NCBI GenBank assembly: GCA_946965045.2
Contig: OX337236.1
Coordinates: 2,232,001-2,296,000, forward strand
Source: Epithemia pelagica
Lineage: Eukaryota; Bacillariophyta; Bacillariophyceae; Surirellales; Surirellaceae
Length of the DNA: 64,000 nt
Direction: 5' to 3'
Each line of letters begins with the position of its first letter. The stretch's first letter is position 1. Made by a program: the position numbers and the translations under genes. A model generated the notes under the pieces. The model was not told where the DNA came from, did not search any database, and saw nothing but the letters and a program-made list of their open reading frames with translations. Below, piece after piece: positions 1 to 9,996 of this stretch.

Positions 1-1
1 T

Positions 2-154
2 CGATTCCGGAAGAACGGTCGCATTGTAGTACCACGCTCAAAAGCACAAAAGGATGAGCTGTATAAGGACAACATCCATGTATTACAAGTGCCAAGGACC
101 AATGATGATCTCGTTCTCACGAAAGGAATGCCCCTCGGGCGGCAATGCTTTTGA
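2..154 (+). CDS. possible 3' end of a gene cut by the window edge
   Basis: An open frame enters from the left edge and runs about 50 codons to a TGA at 152-154. Its composition is mixed, charged and protein-like (several K, R, D and N residues, no low complexity). I do not recognise a family. It could equally be a chance open frame, because 50 codons is short. The overlapping ATG-started frame at 54-266 looks less protein-like and is not called. Confidence 0.3.
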   Translation, partial: RFRKNGRIVVPRSKAQKDELYKDNIHVLQVPRTNDDLVLTKGMPLGRQCF

Positions 155-1148
155 TGCTTTCGTACAAAACCTGGACCCTTCGATAACACATTGTCCTCCA
201 GGTCATTGCTCCTGGTGCGATTCATGGCATCTATCGTCTTCTCTTTTACTGTGTCAAGGAACATGAGTTGCCATGGTCATGGATGACATTGGCGCAAAAT
301 GAGGGCGAGTCGACACCATGATGTCATTTCAAAGAACAAATTTTAAAGTTTTTTGAAATATCCCCCCATTTGCCAACTGGATAAAATCCTTAGCGAGACC
401 CGCAATTTGTGAAAATTGATTCGATGTCGCTTTCGCTTGGGGTTTTTGTCATAATTCATAATAGAGAGGCAAGCCCCGTCAATTTGTTGATGATGCGGGG
501 GGTATCTTGCATTTTATTTTTTGTTCTCGCAAGTTGTTTCTCGTATTGTAGTAGTATTAGGACGGGGTGAAACCATAGAAAGTCAAAATTTTGATTGCCC
601 CCAAACAAGCGTTTTACTGTGGTGTAACCAGACCCCCCGGGAATTTGCGGCAGGGGGGAGAACGCTTACCACATTGCCAGCGTAACGACATTGAAGAGAT
701 TAAAATACAATTCTGGAGTGTAAGGTTGAAGGAAAAAAAATAAATAACGGCGCCGTTGGCCCTTAAAAATATAGAAGGGGAATACGGGGTCCGGGGGACG
801 AAAAATTCCACCACGATAGATAATAATACGCTGTCACGGTGGAATTTTTCGTCCCCCGGAGCCCATATAGGGAAAAAACGTGGCTGGGTGAAGGTAGTAT
901 GGTTGTCAGTTGTCACCGACTGGTAAGCTGTACAACTATAGAGAAAAGAGATGAATTTTTCAAAAATGGTGTCGCAATTATCCGGGTTTCCACTGAAATC
1001 CTGTAAAACAAGGATTACCCGGTATTTTTGATTATCTAGCGGGAACTACGGACTACGGAGAGACTTCCTCCACCCCCAATGTCTCATTGACACACCTCTT
1101 AGGTCTTATGGGTTATGGGATGATTGTGTGATCAAGAAACGCACAACG
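155..1148. other. intergenic stretch, no convincing gene
   Basis: No frame here looks like a protein. The stretch holds the perfect inverted repeat at 790-860 and then the presumed 5' leader of the membrane-protein gene that starts at 1149. Confidence 0.6.
790..860. repeat. perfect 23-bp inverted repeat with 25-nt spacer
   Basis: The arms at 790-812 and 838-860 are exact reverse complements. They are rich in G/C at the outer end (a run of five G against five C) with an A/T core. As RNA this would form a strong hairpin. It may be a small palindromic insertion, a MITE remnant or a terminator-like structure. No target-site duplication was identified. Confidence 0.85.
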
Positions 1149-3648
1149 ATGACAACCGAAGCAGAATTGAAGAGTCGCTCGATTCAAAGCAACGCGTTGG
1201 ACGATCCGACCGACGTGGCGCCACTGTGGGATGAAGACGATCCTTTGCAAGACGTACAGAGGATACAATTTCCGTTTTGTGAAGTACGAGTTGGATCCGA
1301 TTTGTTCCTTCCATTGCCTTTTAGAGCATCACATCGATTGAAGAAAACCAATGAACAGGCTATACGTTTTGGTGGATCCAATGATATGATCACCTTATTG
1401 GAAGGCTCAAGCGATGAACAAGCGGATTACTTGTTTGGGTTAGTGGCTGGAAGTGTCCTCGTCGCTATCTTTTTTGCCCTCTGGACTGTGCTCATTCTCG
1501 TCTTCAAGTTCAATGGATACCGTCGGTGTGGATTTCTCTGTGGACGGTTCATTCGACCAAACAAGAAAGACTATAAGAAACAGCTGTTGCCAGCAGCTTT
1601 GGAAGCTTCCAATGAGTCAAAATCACCAGAGCAACCAAGGGATCAAAGTGGTACATCTCCAGTTAGCACTCGGAGAATGGGTTCAGGAAACTTGATTGAC
1701 GATGGCAGCGACGCAGTGGTGGTTAAAGGGATGGACGGAACCACAGACAACCTTGAGCAAGAAGGTGGATCTGACCGACCGAACGTTACGGCTACAATTG
1801 AACAAGAATCAGAAGCTCGAGAACATGCCCCTGGTGTACAGAGCGAAAAACCGGAAAGTCCAGAAGGAGAAACATTTACAAATGTCAACGACAATCGCTT
1901 TGAAGCTGATAAAGTAGATGATGCAGAAACAAACGCAAAGACGCAAGATACCGAAAATGAAGAGAGTGGAAGTAGAGGAATAGAGGATGGAGGAGATGGA
2001 AATGCCATTGAGACTGGAAAGGATGCTTTTTCAGCGGGCACAAATCTTGTGCCTGTCACTTCTGACACTCCGATGGAAAAACAGAGTGACTCTTTAGGTG
2101 TTGACGAAGAAGTTGACGATGCCATTCTTGTAGCCATGCAATATCAGGCTGACCATGAAGCTTGGTTGGAGGCCTGTCAGCGCCAAGAGAAACGGGTGTT
2201 CCGGGTCCGTATAGTCTTGGTGATCTCATGTATCTTCATCTGTGTTGCAGGGATTTTGTTCTGTTATTACGGTGAAAAGTATGTCTCTCAAACATTTGTG
2301 TCGGCGGAAACCGGATTCAGACACATCCAAGACTTATGCCAAGTAGGCATTGTCTATATTGATGGATATATCGCTCGTCAAGAACAAACGAGACAAGGAT
2401 TGAAGGATATATTTTCTGATGTTAACGGCCTGTGCCCCAATGTGCGACAAAGACTTTGTGAAGTGGTCGAGCCCGTGGTTTCTGAATGCAATTTCTCGGA
2501 CTTGCCTTTCGTTTCGAAATCATTGGAGGTGTTGTTCTCGTTTCTGTACACTTCGGAGGATTATATCAACCAAGAACTATTGAATCTGAGGGACGACTTG
2601 CAAGATATGTACAATGATATTGAAGATCCGTTGAATTCAAGTGTATCTCTGGAGTGGGCATTCTGGGTGGCCTTTGCTTTTATGATCGCACTTATTGTTT
2701 GTTGTTGTGTCATCGTGTTGGGTATCTACTGGAATCATCGATACGGTCATTTCAACAAGGCCCAGCGATTCTTTGGTCATCGAGTTGTATTTCCCATCTT
2801 CTGTGTTTTGGCATGTGTAGACTTTGCATTTTCACTCGCCGTTATCATCACGTCGGTCGGTGCTTCGGACTGGTGTATAAACTCACCAGACGCCAAAGTC
2901 TCTTACGTGTTGGATGAAGTGTTCAAGGACACAAGTGGTCGGAACTCAGTTATCTACTCTTATGCAAAATACTACGTGAACAGTTGCCAATCGACTTTGG
3001 CACCCGTTCAACCAGAGGATCAGTCAACCTCAATGCGAACAATTCTGCAGTCCGTGGCGGATTTTGCCCAAGATGTTGGATCAGTGCAAGTTGATGAATG
3101 GATCCAAGCTTGTGGTCAAGATTTAAATGTCTTACAATCATTCCAAAAATTAGTCGAGGAACTTTTGTGCGAGCTGACTGTGACTTTGGAAGATATCAAT
3201 CGCTTCTTTTGGTGCAGACATTGGAGTCCCATCTATACCAATTTTATGCATGAGGCAATATGTTTCGATGTGAGTGCTTGCCCTGACTTCCGAGAACGAG
3301 TTTTTTTCGATTTCTCACATTATCTGTACCCTCCTTGTGTACTGTTCTTTTGTGCAAATTCTATAACAGGCTCAAAATGGATTGGCCTGGGTGGCAAGTA
3401 CCAATTTTACGATTGTGGTTTTGTCCTTTGTGGTCCTGCTGTTGCGAGCGGGTGCCTTTGATATCCAAGAGGAAGAGGAATACTTGAGAGAAGTTCGACG
3501 GTGTCGTGCTTGTTGTTATCATGTGGTAACATGTGGGCCATGTAAGAAACAGCAACAACTGCACGAGGATGCATTCCACCAGGCAGACACGGATAACATG
3601 GATGGATCTCCTGTGTTTAAAGTCGTTACAGATGAGGAGGAAACATGA
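1149..3648 (+). CDS. predicted multi-pass membrane protein, five TM segments, one intron
   Basis: Unrecognised membrane protein of about 799 aa. The ATG at 1149 is chosen because the longer frame upstream starts with GTG. A GT-AG intron fits at 3270-3369 (GTGAGT ... ACAG, phase 0); removing it joins exon 1149-3269 to 3370-3648 and restores a hydrophobic last segment. Predicted TM segments are near residues 95-122, 355-380, 503-528, 545-572 and about 720-740. A long acidic, Ser/Glu-rich, low-complexity stretch (roughly residues 150-340) lies between TM1 and TM2. Cysteines are frequent in the two large loops, one between TM2 and TM3 and one between TM4 and TM5. The layout recalls Tweety/prominin-like five-pass proteins, but I cannot claim homology. 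The tail after TM5 is Cys/Glu-rich. Confidence 0.75.
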
Positions 3649-3967
3649 AGTTACCTCACGGTGATCGAAAAGTGTCTGTGTTTGGATCAAACCAACTTGG
3701 ATTAGCTGTCGGTGGACCCTGATATATTACACGTGTTGGTGTCTCCATCGTGCCGAACCATTGTTGTCACGTTTTCTTGTATCAATGGTGTGCGTGACAA
3801 TAATGGACGATTTACTTCTACATAAGACAAAAGAGATTATTTGTTGTCGAACTTTAGGACAAACGAGCCCTTCGGCAACCCATCACTATACTTGGGAGTT
3901 GTTATTCTCCTGTGGTATTGTTCTTTGAAGAACTCTTCTCAACACAAATGATATGCCTGTTGTGTGA
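3649..3967. other. convergent 3' intergenic region
   Basis: About 320 bp between the 3' ends of two convergent genes (the membrane protein and NAE1). I see only presumed untranslated sequence here. Confidence 0.5.
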
Positions 3968-6031
3968 TCAAAACGGATACACCCCACCCATGGAGCTAAT
4001 GCCATTATAGACGTAGGTGGAATGTTCCAGAGGGGCATAGTGTCCAGTAATGAGTTTGACCGCTTCTTGACTGGCCACTCCACCGACGATGGCGGCAATG
4101 TTATGAATCTCGGCATTGCCATAACGACACGCTTCCAACGCAATCTTATCGGTGCACACCTTCACTTTGGGAATAGTGCTGTGATCCGTCATGGGCGTGT
4201 CTTGATCTTGATCGCTCTTTGACATTGCGAAGTAGTGGGCTAATCCGTAGTGATGAGCAACTTGTTCCAACAATTGTTCAACAATAGGAGCATCGGTCTC
4301 GTAGGACGAAGCGTCATTGGACTCTAAACTGGTCCCGGGATAGCGTTGGTGCTGATCAAAGAACAGGTTACAGGCTTGGTAAGCCAAGTACCATACTAGA
4401 GGCATCATGTCCAATTGGTATTGCAATTTTTGGATTTGTTCTTCATCATTGTCCAAACTTGCACCGCCTGCTTCCTCCACCATGTCGTCCATCGATTCGA
4501 TCAAGGTAGACGAAACAGTGTTTGGCGCACCACTGGAGGAACCAACCAGATTGTGCCATTCATCGGCCAAGCTACGACCTGGCCCATAGTCAATGAGCGA
4601 AAGCTTTGCAATATTTTGGACAAAGGCATCAATGGTTTCTTGGCTGGGCAAGGGCACTTCGTGTTGCTGTTTGGCATGTTCGTGCTGCAAACACTCGTGA
4701 AATTGACCAAGTTCGACTTGCGCTTGTTTTCGATACACAGTTTGCAGTTCAACATACGCCTGCGTTGAAGCCGTCAAATCGGGGACACTCCCTGTCAAGG
4801 GCGGTTGTCCTCCACTGGTTGCAGTTTGCTGTGTCTCGACAAACCGTGACAAGGCTCGCAACAGGAGAACAAATTCGGCCAGGGCTGCATTCGTATTCTT
4901 TTGTTGCAATCCTTCTTCCGCTTGTTGCAACAAGGTTTGAATGTGGGAGATATCAAAATCGGGTTTGGCATATGCCAAGTAGGCATATTGGACAGCTTCT
5001 TGTACATTTTCGGCATCTTGCATGGCTGCGCGGGTATTGGTGCCAGTAGAGGGATCGTCATTGGTACTACCACTCTCGTCTGAAAGGCCTTCTAGCATGG
5101 TCTCCTTGAGCAATCGCACAAAAGCTTGTTTGTCAGACCAAGATTTAGGGATGGAAGGAGGACTATTATTCGTAGTTGTCTCGGGTGATGACGATGATTG
5201 ACCTTCCTGCTCTTGTTTTTTCCAGCGAGGATATTCATAGTGTAAAATACGCCACAGAAGCAAGGGATAGGGAATATGCTTGCGATCACGAACCGAGAGT
5301 GCGGCAATATTGTTTGTGTACTTTTCCGCCAACTCTTGTAGAGCCGGAAACTGGGCGGTGGACTGCAATCGCCAATCGGGACGTCGTGATCCCTTGGCTT
5401 GTGGACCACCCCGTGGAATCAACGGGCGAGGACACGGAGACAATTGGAGCTGTACGACTCCTAACAAGCCATAGGAAACGACACGGACATAATCCACATC
5501 AAGATTGTTTCGACAATACACAGCCAAATGGTTGTGACTGGTGGGATCCAAATCACTGGAAATGACCAAATAGCGACGAATCACGGTGGAATCGGCATGA
5601 GCAGCCACAGCAGCCAGAACGGCTTGCTGGATCGGTCTCCAAAGGTGTTGATCAAAGTCTTCCAAGGACTGCAACCGTGACTTCCAGGATGTTTGGGAAG
5701 CATCCGAGGAAGCGGGAAGGAAGGTTCCCACCACATCTGGATTCAACTCTTGCAACAAGGCACACGTCTGTTCGGCGCGTGAAGTTGGCTTGGTGGTGGA
5801 ATTGGTGACAAAGAAATTGGAACTGACGGCATGATTCCAGGCATCGGCGTGACTCGGCAGCAAATCATCCACAATGCAAAAGGCACCAATGCCTGGTAGA
5901 ACAAGATTTTTGAGCGTTTCGGTGCCAGCCGCCGTAGCTTGGAAAAGAACGACGCAGGTTTCCGACAAGGCTCGCTGACCAGAGGCACCCCACAAGCGCA
6001 ATTGACGATCGTATTTGTCAGATGTAGCCAT
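3968..6031 (-). CDS. NAE1: NEDD8-activating enzyme E1 regulatory subunit (APP-BP1/ULA1 family)
   Basis: Single-exon gene, 687 aa. It begins with the hallmark E1-like start (YDRQLRLWG at about residues 7-15) followed by the ThiF/Rossmann-like region with an LPGIG..CIVDD stretch. It ends with the typical RYGNAEIHNIAAIVGGVASQ-type motif and a YNG-containing C-terminus. In the family this subunit pairs with UBA3 to adenylate NEDD8 for cullin neddylation. It lacks the catalytic cysteine, which sits in UBA3. The protein is longer than the roughly 530-aa animal form because of Gln/Ser/Thr-rich insertions around residues 270-340 and 385-430. The ATG at 6031 gives the conserved N-terminus directly. 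It is divergent from the next gene across a 279-bp shared upstream region. Confidence 0.92.
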   Translation of the reverse strand: MATSDKYDRQLRLWGASGQRALSETCVVLFQATAAGTETLKNLVLPGIGAFCIVDDLLPSHADAWNHAVSSNFFVTNSTTKPTSRAEQTCALLQELNPDVVGTFLPASSDASQTSWKSRLQSLEDFDQHLWRPIQQAVLAAVAAHADSTVIRRYLVISSDLDPTSHNHLAVYCRNNLDVDYVRVVSYGLLGVVQLQLSPCPRPLIPRGGPQAKGSRRPDWRLQSTAQFPALQELAEKYTNNIAALSVRDRKHIPYPLLLWRILHYEYPRWKKQEQEGQSSSSPETTTNNSPPSIPKSWSDKQAFVRLLKETMLEGLSDESGSTNDDPSTGTNTRAAMQDAENVQEAVQYAYLAYAKPDFDISHIQTLLQQAEEGLQQKNTNAALAEFVLLLRALSRFVETQQTATSGGQPPLTGSVPDLTASTQAYVELQTVYRKQAQVELGQFHECLQHEHAKQQHEVPLPSQETIDAFVQNIAKLSLIDYGPGRSLADEWHNLVGSSSGAPNTVSSTLIESMDDMVEEAGGASLDNDEEQIQKLQYQLDMMPLVWYLAYQACNLFFDQHQRYPGTSLESNDASSYETDAPIVEQLLEQVAHHYGLAHYFAMSKSDQDQDTPMTDHSTIPKVKVCTDKIALEACRYGNAEIHNIAAIVGGVASQEAVKLITGHYAPLEHSTYVYNGISSMGGVYPF

Positions 6032-6310
6032 TTGGTTTCTTCCCTACGGATTACGGATGCGACTATGCCAAGAATATGGTTCCTTCGTGCAGTCCTGTCG
6101 TCTTCGAGGCGAAATAGAGGAGTAGGTGTTAATCGCACTTACGTAACGGCGCATGCACGGGTGGGGGAGTGGCAGTGTGTCTGTTCGGCAGTACGGCAAA
6201 TATTATGGTGGGGGGAGGAGTGGTTTCTCAGCTTGTTTATGCACGATTCGTGAAAGGACCCGACTCCCGGGTGCAAAGGTGTAACGAGAGAGCCACATCG
6301 AGAATGGCAA
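6032..6310. promoter_or_regulatory. shared upstream region of two divergent genes
   Basis: 279 bp separate the start codons of NAE1 (minus) and the nuclease-like gene (plus), so both promoters must lie here or overlap the neighbours. No TATA-like element stands out. Confidence 0.5.
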
Positions 6311-7474
6311 ATGGCAACCATCGACGCTGTCAAAGAGGCCCTCCTCCAGGCGAATATCACTGGATGGGACGAGAATTCATGGACAGATTTCTACGAGGCA
6401 GTAACTCTTCGACTGATTGACTTTGGCCAAACGACGGATGTCATTGCCCACACGTACATTCGCTGCCTCCACAACGTAGGCGTGTCGACGGAACCACACA
6501 TTCAATCTGTGTTTGCTTCGCTGTCGACAGAAGAACTTGCTAACGATCTTTCTATCAGAACAGGGCAAGCAAGGACACTGCTTGCTGCTACTAAACCGCA
6601 AACTCAGACTTGCAAACTGCAGTACAGGAACAGCTGCAAGAGAGTTGATCTAAGTTTTTTTTTCTCAAAAGCGCCTGAAGCAATTATCGATATTGCCCGT
6701 CGCATTTTCGACCTAGCAATTCCAGCTTTGCAGTTGCGGATCGACAACAAAGAAGGTCCTTTGTATGCTTCTGGTAATCAATTCCGAGATGCGATGACGT
6801 TGTTTGTTGAGAACCTTCAGATACCCATGAGCAAGGTCCCGAATATGCAAGAGGCGCTTCGACTTTGTGGCCCAAATACTCTTCTCGCCGCAAATATGGA
6901 GAATCTTGTTGATCCACTTGATCTCAGTGGCCATGCCGAAGTAATTGAACAGGCTTTGAATGTTATTCGAACGCTGCAACGTGTAGTTCCGATCGTAGGC
7001 GGTTGCGAAACTACTCGACGCATCTACATTGACCCCATTCTCTACACAGCAGCATTGATAGCAGGTAACACCCAAATGGGTGTGGAGAAGACGGTGCAAA
7101 GTGAAAGAGTTGTCGGCGATGTTGACTTTTTGCTCCAGAATACGGAAGTGCCTCCGCTTACGGTTTGTGTTACAGAAGGAAAGTGTGACCACCATGACAA
7201 GGGGGTCGTACAAAACATTGCACAGCTTTCGGCGGTCCGCGAGACGAGGAAACGAGATCCAGGTGAAATTGCAGCAACTGAGCCTGTATTTGGAATTGCA
7301 ACCACATTCTTGACTTGGCAGTTCGTCGTGTTGCACGACAACTGTGTCCACACCAGCAAGCTGTATACAATTTCCCTAGACAACCTTGAAGCTTCTGTCA
7401 CGCCAGTCATCGCTCGTGCTGCTTCAATGCTAGCGCATCCAAAACCCAAATACTTTGCGGATGAGATTACTTGA
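6311..7474 (+). CDS. PD-(D/E)XK nuclease-like protein
   Basis: Single-exon frame of 387 aa. The C-terminal half carries a restriction-endonuclease-like signature: GDVDF with the metal-site Asp at about residue 272, then VTEGK with the E-x-K pair at about residues 289 and 291, then a Gln-rich helix (VVQNIAQL, Q301) as in many PD-(D/E)XK folds. The N-terminal about 230 residues are helical and unrecognised. Similar domains occur in protist and fungal genomes in Crinkler/RHS-like and transposon-linked proteins, so this may be a mobile-element or effector-type gene rather than housekeeping. The ATG at 6311 is preferred; the ATG at 6304 is out of frame. A dispersed repeat begins 13 bp after the stop. 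Confidence 0.6.
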   Translation: MATIDAVKEALLQANITGWDENSWTDFYEAVTLRLIDFGQTTDVIAHTYIRCLHNVGVSTEPHIQSVFASLSTEELANDLSIRTGQARTLLAATKPQTQTCKLQYRNSCKRVDLSFFFSKAPEAIIDIARRIFDLAIPALQLRIDNKEGPLYASGNQFRDAMTLFVENLQIPMSKVPNMQEALRLCGPNTLLAANMENLVDPLDLSGHAEVIEQALNVIRTLQRVVPIVGGCETTRRIYIDPILYTAALIAGNTQMGVEKTVQSERVVGDVDFLLQNTEVPPLTVCVTEGKCDHHDKGVVQNIAQLSAVRETRKRDPGEIAATEPVFGIATTFLTWQFVVLHDNCVHTSKLYTISLDNLEASVTPVIARAASMLAHPKPKYFADEIT

Positions 7475-7486
7475 GGTAAAAGACGC

Positions 7487-8005
7487 TAATGGAATACACT
7501 CTTTTGTTCTCCATTGCACACGTTGCTCAAGCACAACCGCTTAGGAACCTAGGTAGCTACAACGGTGAGGCTCAAGACAAATGGTTGCTGTGATGCGGTT
7601 ATCAGGGCGTCAATAGATAGAAATGCCGCAGCATCTTTGGCAAAGGCGCCAGAGGTCCTGGTTCACCGAAGTAGGGATGCGTGTAAACACCACCGCTTAG
7701 GAACCTACTCCTAGGTAGCTACAACGGTGAGGCTCAAGACAAATGGTTGCTGTGATGCGGTTATCAGGGCGTCAATAGATAGAAATGCCGCAGCATCTTT
7801 GGCAAAGGCGCCAGAGGTCCTGGTTCACGAAGTAGGGATGCATGTAAACACCACAAGGGTGTTGAGGGTTGGTTTGGGAGTGGTGAAAAGGGGTGTGCAC
7901 AGTCAAGGCGGTGCGTGAAATGCCAAGACCATGCGTGGAAGATGTTGTGCAAGCACAAGGGACCTCCCCGGTTGCAAAAAATAGTTTAACAAGAGCCTCC
8001 CGAAG
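7487..8005 (+). repeat. dispersed repeat, forward copy, with internal duplication
   Basis: A block of about 0.5 kb that recurs inverted and diverged at 14150-14518. Shared landmarks include the outer piece around AATGGAATACACTC, the central part with the GATGCTGCGGCAT complement, the block around the AAGCACAAGGGACCTCC stretch, and the end near TAGTTTA.CAAG..CCTCCCGAA. It looks like a non-autonomous element or segmental repeat with no coding capacity. A roughly 155-bp unit inside it is tandemly doubled. Confidence 0.75.
7536..7852 (+). repeat. tandem duplication of a roughly 155-bp unit
   Basis: The unit starting at 7536 (ACCGCTTAGGAACCT) is repeated from 7692. The second copy carries small indels (an added CTACT near its start and one missing base near the end). 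The inverted relative at 14150-14518 has one copy, so the doubling happened in this copy. Confidence 0.85.
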
Positions 8006-8394
8006 GAGGCATATCATTGTTAAATGATATAGAACAGTTACTACACAAGATCAAAGCCAATAGGCGAAGAGAGATACTGTGATTAATGGAGGAGGAGGTT
8101 GGTCGAGTGGACCAGGCCTTCGAACTCAATTCCGAGGCCTGTCAGATATTTTTTGGGAGTGCCCAGTTTCTGCGACCAAGACGGTTGCCCTCTACGGTAA
8201 TAGCATTAGTAGTCTTTTCTCCTAACCATTGACTTATCAACATCAACTACCCCTAGTAGTAGAGGTAAGGTTATAAGTGGTCAGAAAAAGCTACTCCTAC
8301 TCTTTTCAGAAAGGAGAAGAGATGTTAGCCTGAGTAGACCAGAGTGTCTTGCTACTCCGCTGTTTTACTGGAGTACTCCGGGACAGGAGACTAA
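8006..8394. other. intergenic, low-complexity CTACTCC-type sequence
   Basis: About 390 bp with repeated short pieces resembling CTACTCC and TAGTAG. No gene is seen. Confidence 0.5.
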
Positions 8395-9996
8395 CTACTC
8401 CGGGAGAGGATAGCCCATCAACTCGGCCACAACGTCGGTGGGCGGCAAAGGCATATGATGCTGCACGGTGGCTTGTGGTTGGGAGGATGCATCGGTTGGG
8501 GCTTCCTCGGATTCATTCGTTGGATGTGTGGTGGAAACGGAAGGAGCATGCGCCGGATGGTTTCCCATGGGAACTAGGACGAGTTCATCCCGTTCCAACC
8601 ATACCAGTTGATACACGGTAAGAACCAGTGGAGCAGTGGGATCGTGTGGTTGTTCTTGTTGTCGTTGCCTCCAAATGGTCCGTACTTGATATTCAATGGA
8701 CTTCAATCCTTCCAGTATCGCTCGTTCGGAACGACCCGGAGACGGGGAGGGTGGAAATACTCGTCCAGTACCATTCGAATGATAATGCTGATGATGGGCT
8801 ACCATGGCGTTGATGGATTCTTTGACAAGTTGGGACAAGGTTTGCATTTCGATTCGTTCCACAGCCGTACCCCGAACATTTTTGTATCCATGGCACAAGA
8901 AGGGACTGCCACTGGCAATCATTTGGTACGCCTTGAGCATTCCAAATTCTCGAACATTGGACATGGCAGAAATTTCCACCAATTCCGTATCATCGCCTGG
9001 TAAACAGGCATCGACTTCGGTATGAAACAAAATATGAAAAGGACCCACTTTCATACTTTGCATATGTTCCAATGCTGCGGCAGGTAGCATGGACGGTTTC
9101 TCGGCCGTCCTTGCCTTGAGTTCGTCTGTGGATGGTTGTTCCGTTACCCATCGTTCAAATTGAAACCCTGCAGAGTTCCAATTTTTGGTATAGCGTTTGC
9201 GTTTCGCAATGACAATGACTGGTTTGTTACTGTTCCGTTGTGAGTGTGTAGCATCGGTGAAGGATTGTGCCGGTGGCGGCGGCAACAAGGTCAAGTAATA
9301 TTGATCGGGTTCTGTGTTTTGTCGTCGTCTTGCTCGTCCTTGCGTGTCGTGGATTTGTTTTTGCAGGGTGGGTCGATGTACCAAAAATTCCAAAAATGAT
9401 CCACCACAAACCAAATCGATGTTTTGTTTCTGCAAACCCCCCATGCGTTGAGTGGCAACATGCAAGGCCCCTGCCAAGGTTTCCCCATAAGGAAATTGAT
9501 TCGAATGATACACCCCATTTGAATAATCAAATTCCCTGGGCAACGACACGGTGGAGGGGTCTATCAACAAATTGGGAGCCAAGGCTTTGCCATTGTCGCA
9601 TGTCGTTTGGATGTATTGTGTGATTTGACTGGCACTGGTCAAGTGGGACAAGTCAATTTGTGGGGAAGGAAAATATTCCTTGTCCGTCATCGCTGCATCA
9701 TTGCTGGAAGAAGCGGTTAGATCCGCAGTGTCAATGGAGGACGAAGTCAAGAATGGCAAATGGGGATCCCATTCAAAGAAGCCCCAATCGGTGATTTGTT
9801 TTTGACCAAAGATCGTAAAGCCCGATCGAATCAATTCTTTTTGCATCATGGATTTGTCTGCATTGGTATTACGGCGACGAGACGAAATGAAGGAAATGGG
9901 ATTGCTCTTGGGGCTTTTCTCCAGTGAAAGCTTCCTTTTATACGCCTTGGCGGTCGACGAGAAACACTGCAATTCGAGTTTTGCTGGAATAACCAT
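8395..9996 (-). CDS. divergent DXO/RAI1-family (decapping nuclease) protein
   Basis: Taken from the Met at 9996, 533 aa; an open frame extends upstream to 10305 but reads less like protein. RAI1/DXO landmarks in order: a DLVCGGSFLEFL segment (about residues 195-204) in the place of the family's D.VCWRG..TK.L; AGFQFE with Glu about 281 in the place of GYKFE; ILFHTEVDA with Glu 327 and Asp 329 (the E-x-D pair); LVEISAM (Glu 341); then AYQMI...FLCHGYKN.RG..ERIEM, matching the LQ..LLGT..I.VGFRD..G region. These enzymes remove incomplete or NAD caps from RNA. Here the motif I Trp-Arg and the motif IV Lys (E-x-K becomes E-x-S) are changed, so cap-nuclease activity is doubtful. His/Pro-rich, low-complexity inserts are present. 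Homology is moderately sure, function is not. Confidence 0.65.
   Translation of the reverse strand: MVIPAKLELQCFSSTAKAYKRKLSLEKSPKSNPISFISSRRRNTNADKSMMQKELIRSGFTIFGQKQITDWGFFEWDPHLPFLTSSSIDTADLTASSSNDAAMTDKEYFPSPQIDLSHLTSASQITQYIQTTCDNGKALAPNLLIDPSTVSLPREFDYSNGVYHSNQFPYGETLAGALHVATQRMGGLQKQNIDLVCGGSFLEFLVHRPTLQKQIHDTQGRARRRQNTEPDQYYLTLLPPPPAQSFTDATHSQRNSNKPVIVIAKRKRYTKNWNSAGFQFERWVTEQPSTDELKARTAEKPSMLPAAALEHMQSMKVGPFHILFHTEVDACLPGDDTELVEISAMSNVREFGMLKAYQMIASGSPFLCHGYKNVRGTAVERIEMQTLSQLVKESINAMVAHHQHYHSNGTGRVFPPSPSPGRSERAILEGLKSIEYQVRTIWRQRQQEQPHDPTAPLVLTVYQLVWLERDELVLVPMGNHPAHAPSVSTTHPTNESEEAPTDASSQPQATVQHHMPLPPTDVVAELMGYPLPE

Noticed and set aside
54-266. 70-codon plus frame at the left edge
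   Set aside because: Cys/Ser/His-rich with no domain; the overlapping frame from base 2 looks more protein-like.
8101-8160. tRNA-like sequence (TGGTCGAGTGG A-box type) with a short stem
   Set aside because: No B-box (GGTTCGA.TCC) and no acceptor stem follow; at most a tRNA-derived remnant.
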